From: Achromobacter xylosoxidans
Lineage (GTDB): Bacteria > Pseudomonadota > Gammaproteobacteria > Burkholderiales > Burkholderiaceae_B
Direction: 5' to 3'
DNA length: 64,000 bases
NCBI RefSeq assembly: GCF_001457475.1
Contig: NZ_LN831029.1
Coordinates: forward strand, 1,116,001 to 1,180,000
The notes below the pieces were generated by a model. That model was not told the DNA's origin, did no database searches, and saw only the letters and a program-made list of their open reading frames with translations. A program made the translations under genes and the position numbers. This document shows positions 26,979 to 34,046 of the stretch, piece after piece. The first letter of the stretch is position 1; every line of letters starts with the position of its first letter.

Positions 26979-27770
26979 ATGGCAACCAGCAACGAACCAT
27001 TGCAACTCAACCTCGGCTCCCTGCGCAGCGCGATGTCGCTGACGCTGCACACCCACCACGCCTCGCGCATCTGGCATGGCCGCGCCGCCGCCGAGGGGCG
27101 ACCCGGCATCGTCGGCCTGAACGGCTACATCGCCGTGATGAACAAGATGAAGCGCGGCTCGGAGCAGGACGACCCGTACAGCGACTGGTGGATGTTGCGC
27201 ATCGAGGAAAAGCTCGACCAGACCAGGACCACGTTGCAATCGCTGCGCGAGCAGGTTGACCAGGCACTGGCCGGCGTGCCTGCGGCGTTGAGCCTGGGTG
27301 AGAACCTCAACGTGCAGCCGGTGAAGCTCCCCTTGTTCGTGAACGCGCAGCTCGGCTTTGCCGCCGTCTATCTGCTGGCCGACTACGACGACATCGCCCG
27401 CAAGCTGATCCTCGCCCACCACACCGCGCTGATCGATCGCTCGACGTTGGAGCGCTGGCTCAACGAAGGTGCCCACGCGCTGCGCAGCCTGTTCAGCCTG
27501 GCCCAGCAATACCGCTACTCGGGCTGCACCCGCGACGACTTCGCGGCCAAGAACGCCGCAGCTCGGGCAGCATTGGAGAAGTTCGGCGAACTGCCGCAGG
27601 ACGTGCTCGAAGGCATGCGCCGCTCGAAGTTTGCGCCGCCCGTCGTGCGCCGTGGTCTGCAACAGCGTGGTGATAGCGCTGCCGCAGCCGCATCTCCCAC
27701 CGACGAAGGCGCTGCCGCCGATTCGGCCGAGGCCAAGTCCACAGCCGCCGGCGAGGACGAACCGGCATGA
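26979..27770 (+). CDS. PFL_4669-family ICE protein (TIGR03761)
   Basis: 263 residues. The N-terminus (LGSLRSAMSLTLHTHHASRI) and the block GIVGLNGYIAVMNKMKRGSE are conserved across PFGI-1/ICEclc-type elements in the TIGR03761 family. No catalytic or membrane motif is visible; the last 50 residues are Ala/Glu-rich. It begins an operon with the DUF3158 gene and ssb, and its stop overlaps the next start (ATGA). Regulation by the palindromes upstream is likely. Biochemical function is unknown. Confidence 0.82.
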   Translation: MATSNEPLQLNLGSLRSAMSLTLHTHHASRIWHGRAAAEGRPGIVGLNGYIAVMNKMKRGSEQDDPYSDWWMLRIEEKLDQTRTTLQSLREQVDQALAGVPAALSLGENLNVQPVKLPLFVNAQLGFAAVYLLADYDDIARKLILAHHTALIDRSTLERWLNEGAHALRSLFSLAQQYRYSGCTRDDFAAKNAAARAALEKFGELPQDVLEGMRRSKFAPPVVRRGLQQRGDSAAAAASPTDEGAAADSAEAKSTAAGEDEPA

Positions 27771-28294
27771 GCGACCCGAACCGCGAACCGCGCTACTTCC
27801 GTCGTCTGGAACAGCCAGCCTTCATGCGGCTGGAACACGCGGCCTCTCTAAAAGGCCTTTTAAAGCCTTTTAAAGGTAAAGGGGACTTCGAGGCCTGGGC
27901 CAGCCAGTGCTTCGCCATGCGCGACGAGTTGATTGCCCTGGCGCAGCGACAGGTGCTGCCACAGGCGTGCGGGCATCCCTTCCACCTGCTTCCCGTCGAG
28001 CTGGCCCAGCAGACCACTGGCGCAGGCACGACCTTTCTTCGCTGGCGCAAGCACGATCGATCGGCCATGGGCGTGGCGTTGTGGCAGGAGCTGATGGCGA
28101 GCCCCAGCACGCCGGTCAACCTGCTGCACGACCTGCACGAGATCGAACTGCAGCGCGTCATGCTGAACATGCAGATCAGCCTGCTGCACACCCTGGGCAG
28201 GCAAGCACAGGAATGCGCCAGCAAGGCCGCGCAGGCGGACAACACCTACCTGCGCCGGCTCGCGTCCGTTCCTGCCGCAGTGCGCGATCGGTGA
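27767..28294 (+). CDS. DUF3158-family ICE protein
   Basis: 175 residues, starting in an ATGA overlap with the preceding gene. Conserved pieces are YFRRLEQPAFMRLEHAASLK and QTTGAGTTFLRWRKHDRSAM, which place it in DUF3158, a family found next to ssb in this ICE class. Its size of about 20 kDa and position fit ICEclc InrR, which influences integrase expression, but I cannot confirm the homology. The DNA at 27849-27883 holds repeated CCTTTTAAAG units, unusually AT-rich for the region. Confidence 0.75.
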   Translation: MSDPNREPRYFRRLEQPAFMRLEHAASLKGLLKPFKGKGDFEAWASQCFAMRDELIALAQRQVLPQACGHPFHLLPVELAQQTTGAGTTFLRWRKHDRSAMGVALWQELMASPSTPVNLLHDLHEIELQRVMLNMQISLLHTLGRQAQECASKAAQADNTYLRRLASVPAAVRDR

Positions 28295-28367
28295 TTGCGC
28301 CTGCCATCCGAGCACGCGCCCGAGCCCAACGAGGCACGGGTATTTCAACCACCACGGAGATTCCAAC

Positions 28368-28808
28368 ATGAGCACACAATTCATCGGCGAGGGCAACATC
28401 GGATCGCCTCCCGAGTACCGCGAATTCCCCAATGGCAACGACGATCCTCGCCGGTTGCTCCGGCTGAACGTGTACTTCGACAACCCCGTCCCCACCAAGG
28501 GCGGCGAGTTCGAGGACCGCGGCGGCTTCTGGGCGCCGGTGGAACTCTGGCACCACGACGCCGACCGCTGGCAGCAGCTCTACCAGAAGGGCATGCGGGT
28601 GCTGGTCGTCGGCCGCATGGAGCGCGACCCCTGGACGGACAACGAAGATCAGCCGCGTGAGACTTGGCAGGTCAACGCGCGCAGTGTCGGCATCCTGCCG
28701 TACCGCATCGAGTCTGTGGCCCTCAGCCCGAAGCCACAGGAGGCAGAGCCGAAGCCCCAGGCCACCCAGGAATCGACGGCGCCGAAAGAGACCAAGCGCA
28801 GGAAGTGA
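28368..28808 (+). CDS. ssb: Single-stranded DNA-binding protein of the ICE
   Basis: 146 residues with an OB-fold layout: FIGEGNIGSPPEYREFPNGN, a core strand FWAPVELWHHDADRW and MRVLVVGRMERDPWTDNED. The C-terminus is charged and ends in Lys/Arg instead of the acidic DDDIPF tip of housekeeping SSB, so it probably lacks the usual partner-docking tail. It should coat single-stranded ICE DNA during transfer. It is the third gene of the PFL_4669-DUF3158-ssb operon. Confidence 0.82.
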   Translation: MSTQFIGEGNIGSPPEYREFPNGNDDPRRLLRLNVYFDNPVPTKGGEFEDRGGFWAPVELWHHDADRWQQLYQKGMRVLVVGRMERDPWTDNEDQPRETWQVNARSVGILPYRIESVALSPKPQEAEPKPQATQESTAPKETKRRK

Positions 28809-28863
28809 TCGGGCATGGAGGGCGGCTGCCGCAGTGCTTCGCCGCCCTCCATGCGCTGCGAAT

Positions 28864-28878
28864 TATCCCCAGGGGATA
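28864..28878. promoter_or_regulatory. TATCCCCAGGGGATA palindrome before topB
   Basis: A perfect 15-base odd palindrome with the same CCCCAGGGG core as the three copies before the PFL_4669 operon. It lies in the 283-base gap between ssb and topB, where no gene is supported. Confidence 0.5.
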
Positions 28879-29091
28879 GCTCCACCAACGTCCACCGAGT
28901 TCCACGCGCGCTCCCGGAAATCGCGGCTCTCGGCCCGCACACTTCCGGCCACGCACCTTCCCCGCACTCGCCATTTCATCGGCGTGAAAGCGGTCGCTGC
29001 CGCATGCGGCTTGTTTGCTGCTGCCAGGGGCTGCGCTCGGCATCCTCGATCCCAGCAACTCCATGAACAACAGGAATCGGGATGGACGGAT

Positions 29092-31122
29092 ATGCGGCTG
29101 TTCTTGTGCGAGAAGCCCTCCCAGGGCAAAGACATTGGCCGGATTCTCGGCGCCACGCAGCGCGGTGAAGGCTGCCTCAACGGTTCCGGCGTCACGGTCA
29201 CCTGGTGCATCGGCCATCTCGTGGAGGCGGCGCCGCCCGAGGCCTACGACGAGCAGCTCAAACGATGGTCCGTTGAGCAGTTGCCCATCATTCCCCAGCA
29301 CTGGCGGGTCGAGGTCAAACCGAAGACCGCCACGCAATTCAAGGTCGTCAAGGCGCTCTTGGCGAAGGCGACTCACCTGGTTATCGCCACCGATGCCGAC
29401 CGCGAGGGCGAATTGATCGCCCGCGAGATCGTGGAGCTTTGCGGCTACCGCGGCCCCATCGAACGCCTGTGGCTGTCGGCGCTCAACGATGCGTCCATTC
29501 GGGCGGCACTGGGCAAGCTGCGGCCTTCGGCCGAGACGCTTTCGATGTACCACTCGGCGCTGGCGCGCTCCCGTGCGGATTGGCTCGTGGGCATGAACCT
29601 GAGCCGGCTGTTCACGGTGCTGGGGCGACAGGCGGGTTACGACGGCGTGCTGTCGGTCGGCCGCGTACAGACCCCGACGCTCAAGCTCGTTGTGGACCGC
29701 GACCGCGAGATCGCGCGCTTCGTGTCCGTACCATACTGGGCCATCGCCGTGTCCCTGTTCGCAGGCGGTTCGACTTTCGCCGCGCAATGGGTTCCACCCG
29801 ATGCGTGCACCGACGACGCAGGCCGCTGCCTGCGGCAGCCGGTCGCACAGCAGACCATGCAGCAGATCCGCGCTGCGGGCAGTGCCCACGTCGTGTCGGT
29901 GGAGACTGAGCGTGTCCGCGAAGGCCCGCCGCTGCCGTTCGACCTGGGCACCTTGCAGGAAGTGTGTTCCAAGCAGCTTGGGCTGGACGTGCAGGAAACC
30001 TTGGAGATTGCCCAAGCCCTGTACGAGACGCACAAGGCCACGACGTACCCCCGCTCGGACTCCGGCTACCTGCCCGAGAGCATGTTTGCCGAAGTGCCCA
30101 CCGTTCTCGACAGCCTGCTCAAGACCGATCCCTCGCTGCGCTCGATCATGGGCCAGCTCGACCGCTCGCAGCGCTCGCGCGCCTGGAACGATGGCAAGGT
30201 CACGGCGCACCACGGCATCATCCCGACGCTCGAACCGGCGAAGCTCTCCGCCATGAGCGAGAAGGAACTGGCCGTGTACAGGCTCATCCGGTCGCATTAC
30301 CTGGCGCAGTTCCTCCCTCACCACGAGTTCGACCGCACTGTGGCCAAGTTTTCGTGCGGGGGGCAGAACCTGGCGGCCACGGGCAAGCAGGTTGTCATCC
30401 CGGGTTGGCGCCAGGTGCTCGCCGAGCCGCAGGCCGAAGACGGTGATGGCGAGGGCGATACTGCGGTCCGCGCCCAGGTGCTGCCCGCGCTGCCGAAACT
30501 GTATGAGGGCCTGGCATGCCAGGTGGCCGACGTCGATCTCAAGGCACTCAAGACGCTGCCGCCCAAACCGTACACGCAAGGCGAGTTGGTCAAGTCCATG
30601 AAAGGCGTCGCCAAGCTGGTGTCCGATCCCCGCCTGAAGCAGAAGCTCAAGGATACGGTTGGCATCGGCACCGAAGCGACGCGGGCCAACATCATCGGCG
30701 GCCTGATCGCTCGCGGCTACCTCGTGAAGAAGGGGCGCGCCATCCGCGCCTCGGATGCGGCTTTCACTTTGATCGATGCCGTGCCTGCGGCGATTGCCGA
30801 CCCTGGCACCACCGCCGTCTGGGAACAGGCGCTCGACATGATCGAGGCCGGACAGCTCACCCTGGACGTGTTCATCGGCAAGCAGGCCGCGTGGATTTCG
30901 CAGTTGATTGCGCAGTACGGCAGCGCCTCCCTGTCCATCAAGGTTCCCCAAGGGCCGGCATGCCCGCAGTGCGGCGCACCCACGCGCCAGCGCAGCGGCA
31001 AGAGCGGCCCGTTCTGGTCGTGCAGCCGCTACCCGGACTGCAAAGGCACGCTGCCAGTCGAATCCGGCAGCTCCAAGCGCGGCGCCTCGCGCCCGCGCCG
31101 TAGCGGCCGCAAAGGCTCCTGA
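29092..31122 (+). CDS. topB: DNA topoisomerase III of the ICE (TopB)
   Basis: 676 residues from MRLFLCEKPSQGKDIGRILG. The Toprim domain has VIATDADREGELIAREIV, the topoisomerase IA core has SVGRVQTPTLKLVVDRDREI, and the catalytic Tyr is in TTYPRSDSGYLPES. A C-terminal zinc ribbon is present (ACPQCGAPTRQRSGKSGPF and WSCSRYPDC) with a basic tail. TopB-type enzymes decatenate and unlink DNA during replication or conjugative transfer. It is a core gene of this ICE family. Long open frames exist on the opposite strand but only as shadows of its high-GC codons. Confidence 0.93.
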   Translation: MRLFLCEKPSQGKDIGRILGATQRGEGCLNGSGVTVTWCIGHLVEAAPPEAYDEQLKRWSVEQLPIIPQHWRVEVKPKTATQFKVVKALLAKATHLVIATDADREGELIAREIVELCGYRGPIERLWLSALNDASIRAALGKLRPSAETLSMYHSALARSRADWLVGMNLSRLFTVLGRQAGYDGVLSVGRVQTPTLKLVVDRDREIARFVSVPYWAIAVSLFAGGSTFAAQWVPPDACTDDAGRCLRQPVAQQTMQQIRAAGSAHVVSVETERVREGPPLPFDLGTLQEVCSKQLGLDVQETLEIAQALYETHKATTYPRSDSGYLPESMFAEVPTVLDSLLKTDPSLRSIMGQLDRSQRSRAWNDGKVTAHHGIIPTLEPAKLSAMSEKELAVYRLIRSHYLAQFLPHHEFDRTVAKFSCGGQNLAATGKQVVIPGWRQVLAEPQAEDGDGEGDTAVRAQVLPALPKLYEGLACQVADVDLKALKTLPPKPYTQGELVKSMKGVAKLVSDPRLKQKLKDTVGIGTEATRANIIGGLIARGYLVKKGRAIRASDAAFTLIDAVPAAIADPGTTAVWEQALDMIEAGQLTLDVFIGKQAAWISQLIAQYGSASLSIKVPQGPACPQCGAPTRQRSGKSGPFWSCSRYPDCKGTLPVESGSSKRGASRPRRSGRKGS

Positions 31123-31845
31123 CCGCCCCCGTTCCCCGTGAGCCGTGCCCGCCTTCGGCGGCGTGGCCCCTGTCCCGCACTCCGCCGCATGCCCTGCGGG
31201 ACGCCCAGCGCGCAACGCCTTCTTGATCCGTGTGCGCGTCCCGCCCAGCCGTCCCCGGCCGCGGGACCTGAAGGTAGCTTCTCTGCGAGCCGCACCACGC
31301 GCGTTCTGTTGATCTGCGTTTCTTCCGCCCTCTGCGAAGGGTCTCCCGGTGGCTTGCCAGGCTGCACGAGCCACCGGGAGACCCTTCGTGGTCAGCGGTA
31401 ATCGGTGCCGGTGCCCGCCGGTGCAAAAACGGGCTCCCTTTGTGCGCGGATGTGCGCCAGACGATGCCGGCCCCAGCCACGACATGGGCCGGGTGTGATT
31501 GCTTGATGAGCAGACGGTTCTAGCGACGACCGGGCCTGCCAATCAGCCCACGGGTGGTTCCTCTTTTCTCCCGAGCCGAAGGCCGTTGGGCCTTCGGCGC
31601 CATTCTCCTGCCCATCAACGTCCCGGCCCGGCCATTGGCCTGGGCCACACGAACAGGAGAGACGACATGCACCCTCAACCTTGCGCACCGCTGCTGTACG
31701 GCAGACGGAGGTCGAGAACGGCATGCCCGCCTATCGCGCGGCCATCGCCAATGGTACGCTCGGCTGCAGCCGAGGCCGTAGCCCAAAGGCTGGACTACCT
31801 CTTTTGCAGAGGTAAACCTCGGGATGAACTGGGCGAAAACATGCC
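31123..31845. other. Non-coding region with three long inverted repeats
   Basis: About 720 bases between topB and the CDF gene. A perfect 20-bp inverted repeat spans 31335-31354 and 31369-31388 with a 14-base loop. A 10-bp stem with tetraloop GTTG is at 31575-31598, and a 10-bp stem with one bulged T is at 31625-31646. None is followed by a T run. No open frame is convincing, although frames near 31670-31830 could be remnants of an ICE gene cut by the metal island. An oriT or other DNA-processing site is possible. Confidence 0.5.
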
Positions 31846-32481
31846 TTATGTGCCCGCCTTACGGCGAGCTGTTTCCGATGCTTCGCGCAGGATTTCCCGC
31901 CCCCCATTCGCTGCGATTGCGGCCACGATGACGCCCAGCACCAGATCCGGGATGTTCGACCCGAACCCCATCACCAGCACCCCGGACAGCACAATCGCAC
32001 CATTGACGATGGAGTCGTTGCTGGTAAAGATCGCTGACGCCTTGAAGTTCACATCTTCCCCGCGATGGCGGCGCAGTAGTCTGAGGCACACTAGGTTCAA
32101 AGCCGCGTTCAGCGCGGCCATGGCCATCATGGCTGGGCCGACAGGCTCTTCCCCTCCAGCGAAGCGGCGTAGGACTTCCAACAGCAGCAGCGCGGCCAGG
32201 CCGATTAGCAAGAAACCCGACAAGCGGGCCGCGCCCACCTTGACCGTTGCCGCACGACCGACGGCATACAGGCTAACCGCATAGACCGACGCATCGGCGA
32301 GGTTGTCCAACCCGGCGCCCATCAGCGCCGTAGAGCCAGCCCAGATGCCAAGGGCAATGCCGGCGGCGGACTGCGTCAGGTTGATCAGCAACACAGTCAG
32401 AAGAATCTTTCGGTCCTTCGCATCGCTCGCATCTAGGCGGCCCAACTCGTCGTTTTCGTGATTTCTGTGGTTTTCAGCCAT
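31846..32481 (-). CDS. CDF-family cation efflux transporter
   Basis: 211 residues with five to six hydrophobic segments. The pattern GAGLDNLADASVYAVSLYAV in one helix and FTSNDSIVNGAIVLSGVLVM in another are the acidic metal-binding helices of cation diffusion facilitators, which export Zn, Cd, Co or Ni in exchange for protons. It is shorter than CzcD (about 300) and lacks the long cytosolic C-terminal domain. It opens the metal-resistance island and is divergent from the MerR-type operator to its right. Metal choice is not readable. Confidence 0.82.
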   Translation of the reverse strand: MAENHRNHENDELGRLDASDAKDRKILLTVLLINLTQSAAGIALGIWAGSTALMGAGLDNLADASVYAVSLYAVGRAATVKVGAARLSGFLLIGLAALLLLEVLRRFAGGEEPVGPAMMAMAALNAALNLVCLRLLRRHRGEDVNFKASAIFTSNDSIVNGAIVLSGVLVMGFGSNIPDLVLGVIVAAIAANGGREILREASETARRKAGT

Positions 32482-32580
32482 GCATTGTTCCTTCCAAATC
32501 GATGGATGCTGAAGCCTGTAGCGGCTGGAGAGTCAAGGCGCAGATGCAACGAACTTGCCACAGGGTCTTCCCGGACGCCC

Positions 32581-32611
32581 TTGACTCTACCGTAGCTAGA
32601 AGGTTTTCCAA
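32581..32611 (+). promoter_or_regulatory. CadR/PbrR-like operator with 19-base spacer
   Basis: TTGACT at 32581 is followed by a 19-base spacer containing CTACCGTAGCTAGAAG and a weak -10 region (TTCCAA). The long spacer is typical of MerR-family promoters. It points toward the degraded desaturase gene, so it may be a relic. Confidence 0.5.
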
Positions 32612-32697
32612 TCCAGTCAGAGCTTTAGGACAGAACAGATGAGCACCAATGCGCCCCCTTCATTGCGACTGTCATCCGGTATGGCTGCTATCCACTG

Positions 32698-33102
32698 ATC
32701 CGTGGCGCCACTGCGGTTGTGCTCTTCGGCGAGCTCGCGACCGGCCGGCCGTCTTTTCCGACGGAGCTACTCACAGTGATCGTCGCGCTCGCTTGTGCCG
32801 CCTTGCTAGAGGGCGGGCGGCCTTTCCACTCCCCGTTGAGCCAGTAGCGGCGTTCCAAGCTGTGGTTGGCCGTCGGCGCATGGCTCGGCTTCTTGGTCGT
32901 GCATCTGGCCTTCCAGCACTCCAATCTGGGATACCGGGTCGGGCCGTTGGGATTGTTGATCGGGGTGGCTGAAGCCCATCGCTGGCATCACAAGCGTGAG
33001 CACGAAGACGCCCAAGTCAACTACGGCGATTTCTGGATGCCCGGGGGCCACTTGTTCAGCGCTTTCCGGTCGCAAAAGCACACGCTGGGCGCCAAAGAGT
33101 GA
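32698..33102 (+). pseudogene. Degraded sterol desaturase/fatty acid hydroxylase-like gene
   Basis: A hydrophobic fragment (AVVLFGELATGRPSFPTELL) ends at a stop at 32845-32847, and the same frame resumes after it with WLGFLVVHLAFQHSNLGYRV and VAEAHRWHHKREHEDAQVNY. HRWHH is one of the His clusters that bind the di-iron centre in the fatty acid hydroxylase superfamily. The other His motifs are absent, so the gene is broken. Such genes accompany cadmium or lead clusters in related bacteria. Confidence 0.55.
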
Positions 33103-33556
33103 CACTCAAGAAAGATGGACTTTCCAATGGACTACGGCCCGCAGCTTGTCTATCCCTTCCGGAGCCGGCCAGCAGCGGCAAACGCTTGCGCTGCTGGCTA
33201 TACGATCTTGCCCACGTCGCATTCTTGCGCGAGTCGGGCCTTGCGGCTTCTTGCGAAGCGATCGCGAGTTGCGTGGCGTGCCCATGAGTCGGGCCGCGTC
33301 GTGGCGCACTGCTACCTTGGCCTGCACCTGCACCTGCGCAGCCACGCCGCGATGCTCGGTCTGGCCTGGAGAACCCGTAAGGTGGCGGAGATTGCGGCGC
33401 GCAGGTCGTCCGGCTCGCGCTGGCTCCTGTGGGCCACGCCCTCGGTCGCACGCCGTCTCAAAACGTCAGAATCGCGCGCTTTCGCATGATGGAGCGCGGC
33501 ACGTGGCTCTCAGAACTGGACCCGATCACTTCCAGCACCGATGACACGCTCGAGCT
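33103..33556. other. Gap with no supported gene
   Basis: About 450 bases between the desaturase remnant and the regulator gene. Open frames are present but show no recognisable domain and no good ribosome binding site. It may hold further debris of the island. Confidence 0.35.
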
Positions 33557-33955
33557 TCAGGCGGGCTCGGCCAAGCTGTTGAGAATGCCGCACTCGCGCG
33601 AGGTTCGGGCGCTATCGCAGGAGCGTCGCAGATCCATTAACTCGCGCTCCAAGGCGCGCAATTCCTTCATCTTGGTCCGCACTTGCGCGATATGAGCGTC
33701 GACCAGCGCGTTCACCTCGCCGCAGCCCAACTCTGGCCGATCCCGTAAGTTCAGCAGTTGACGGATCTCATCCAGCGTCATGTCCTTCGCCCGGCAGCGG
33801 CGGATGAACAGCAAGCGCTGCAAATGGACTTCGTCATAGAGCCTGAAGTTGCCCTCGCTACGTGCAGGCTCGGGCAGCAAGCCTTCTGACTCGTAAAAGC
33901 GCACGGTCTGCACCAAGCAATCTGCCTTCTTGCCCAGTTCACCGATCCGCATCAT
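33557..33955 (-). CDS. cadR: Cd(II)/Pb(II)-responsive MerR-family regulator (CadR/PbrR)
   Basis: 132 residues. The N-terminal MerR winged helix reads MMRIGELGKKADCLVQTVRF followed by YESEGLLPEPARSEGNFRLY. Metal-coordinating Cys sit in the first helix (DCLVQ), in ELGCGEVNALVDAH and in ECGILNSL, the three positions used by PbrR and CadR. It should twist the operator at 33976-34006 when Cd or Pb is bound and switch on the ATPase gene. The second Met codon could be the start. It is divergent from the ATPase gene. Confidence 0.88.
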   Translation of the reverse strand: MMRIGELGKKADCLVQTVRFYESEGLLPEPARSEGNFRLYDEVHLQRLLFIRRCRAKDMTLDEIRQLLNLRDRPELGCGEVNALVDAHIAQVRTKMKELRALERELMDLRRSCDSARTSRECGILNSLAEPA

Positions 33956-33975
33956 GGTTGCTTCCTATAAAAAAC

Positions 33976-34006
33976 TTGACTCTATATCTACTAGAGGTTT
34001 TCTAAT
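33976..34006 (+). promoter_or_regulatory. MerR-type operator/promoter of the ATPase gene
   Basis: TTGACT at 33976-33981 and TCTAAT at 34001-34006 are separated by a 19-base spacer with the dyad CTCTATATCTACTAGAG, the CadR/PbrR-type operator. The overlong spacer is the hallmark of MerR-activated promoters. It places the transcript start after 34010, which excludes the ATG codons near 34005 as translation starts. Confidence 0.82.
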
Positions 34007-34046
34007 GATGGCATCCGGGGAAAACCTTGTCAATGAAGAGCGATCT

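Noticed and set aside
28723..31542. A 939-codon open frame antisense to ssb and topB
   Set aside because: It is a by-product of high GC third positions in topB, has no family resemblance and would lack ordinary codon use.
31499..32284. A 261-codon frame running into the CDF transporter gene on the opposite strand
   Set aside because: Most of it is antisense to the clear CDF gene, and its start region is the hairpin-rich non-coding DNA.
33115..33489. A 124-codon frame before the CadR gene
   Set aside because: No recognisable domain, mixed composition and no credible ribosome binding site.
34003..34046. Earlier ATG codons for the cadA-type ATPase
   Set aside because: They overlap the -10 element and predicted transcript start of the MerR-type promoter.
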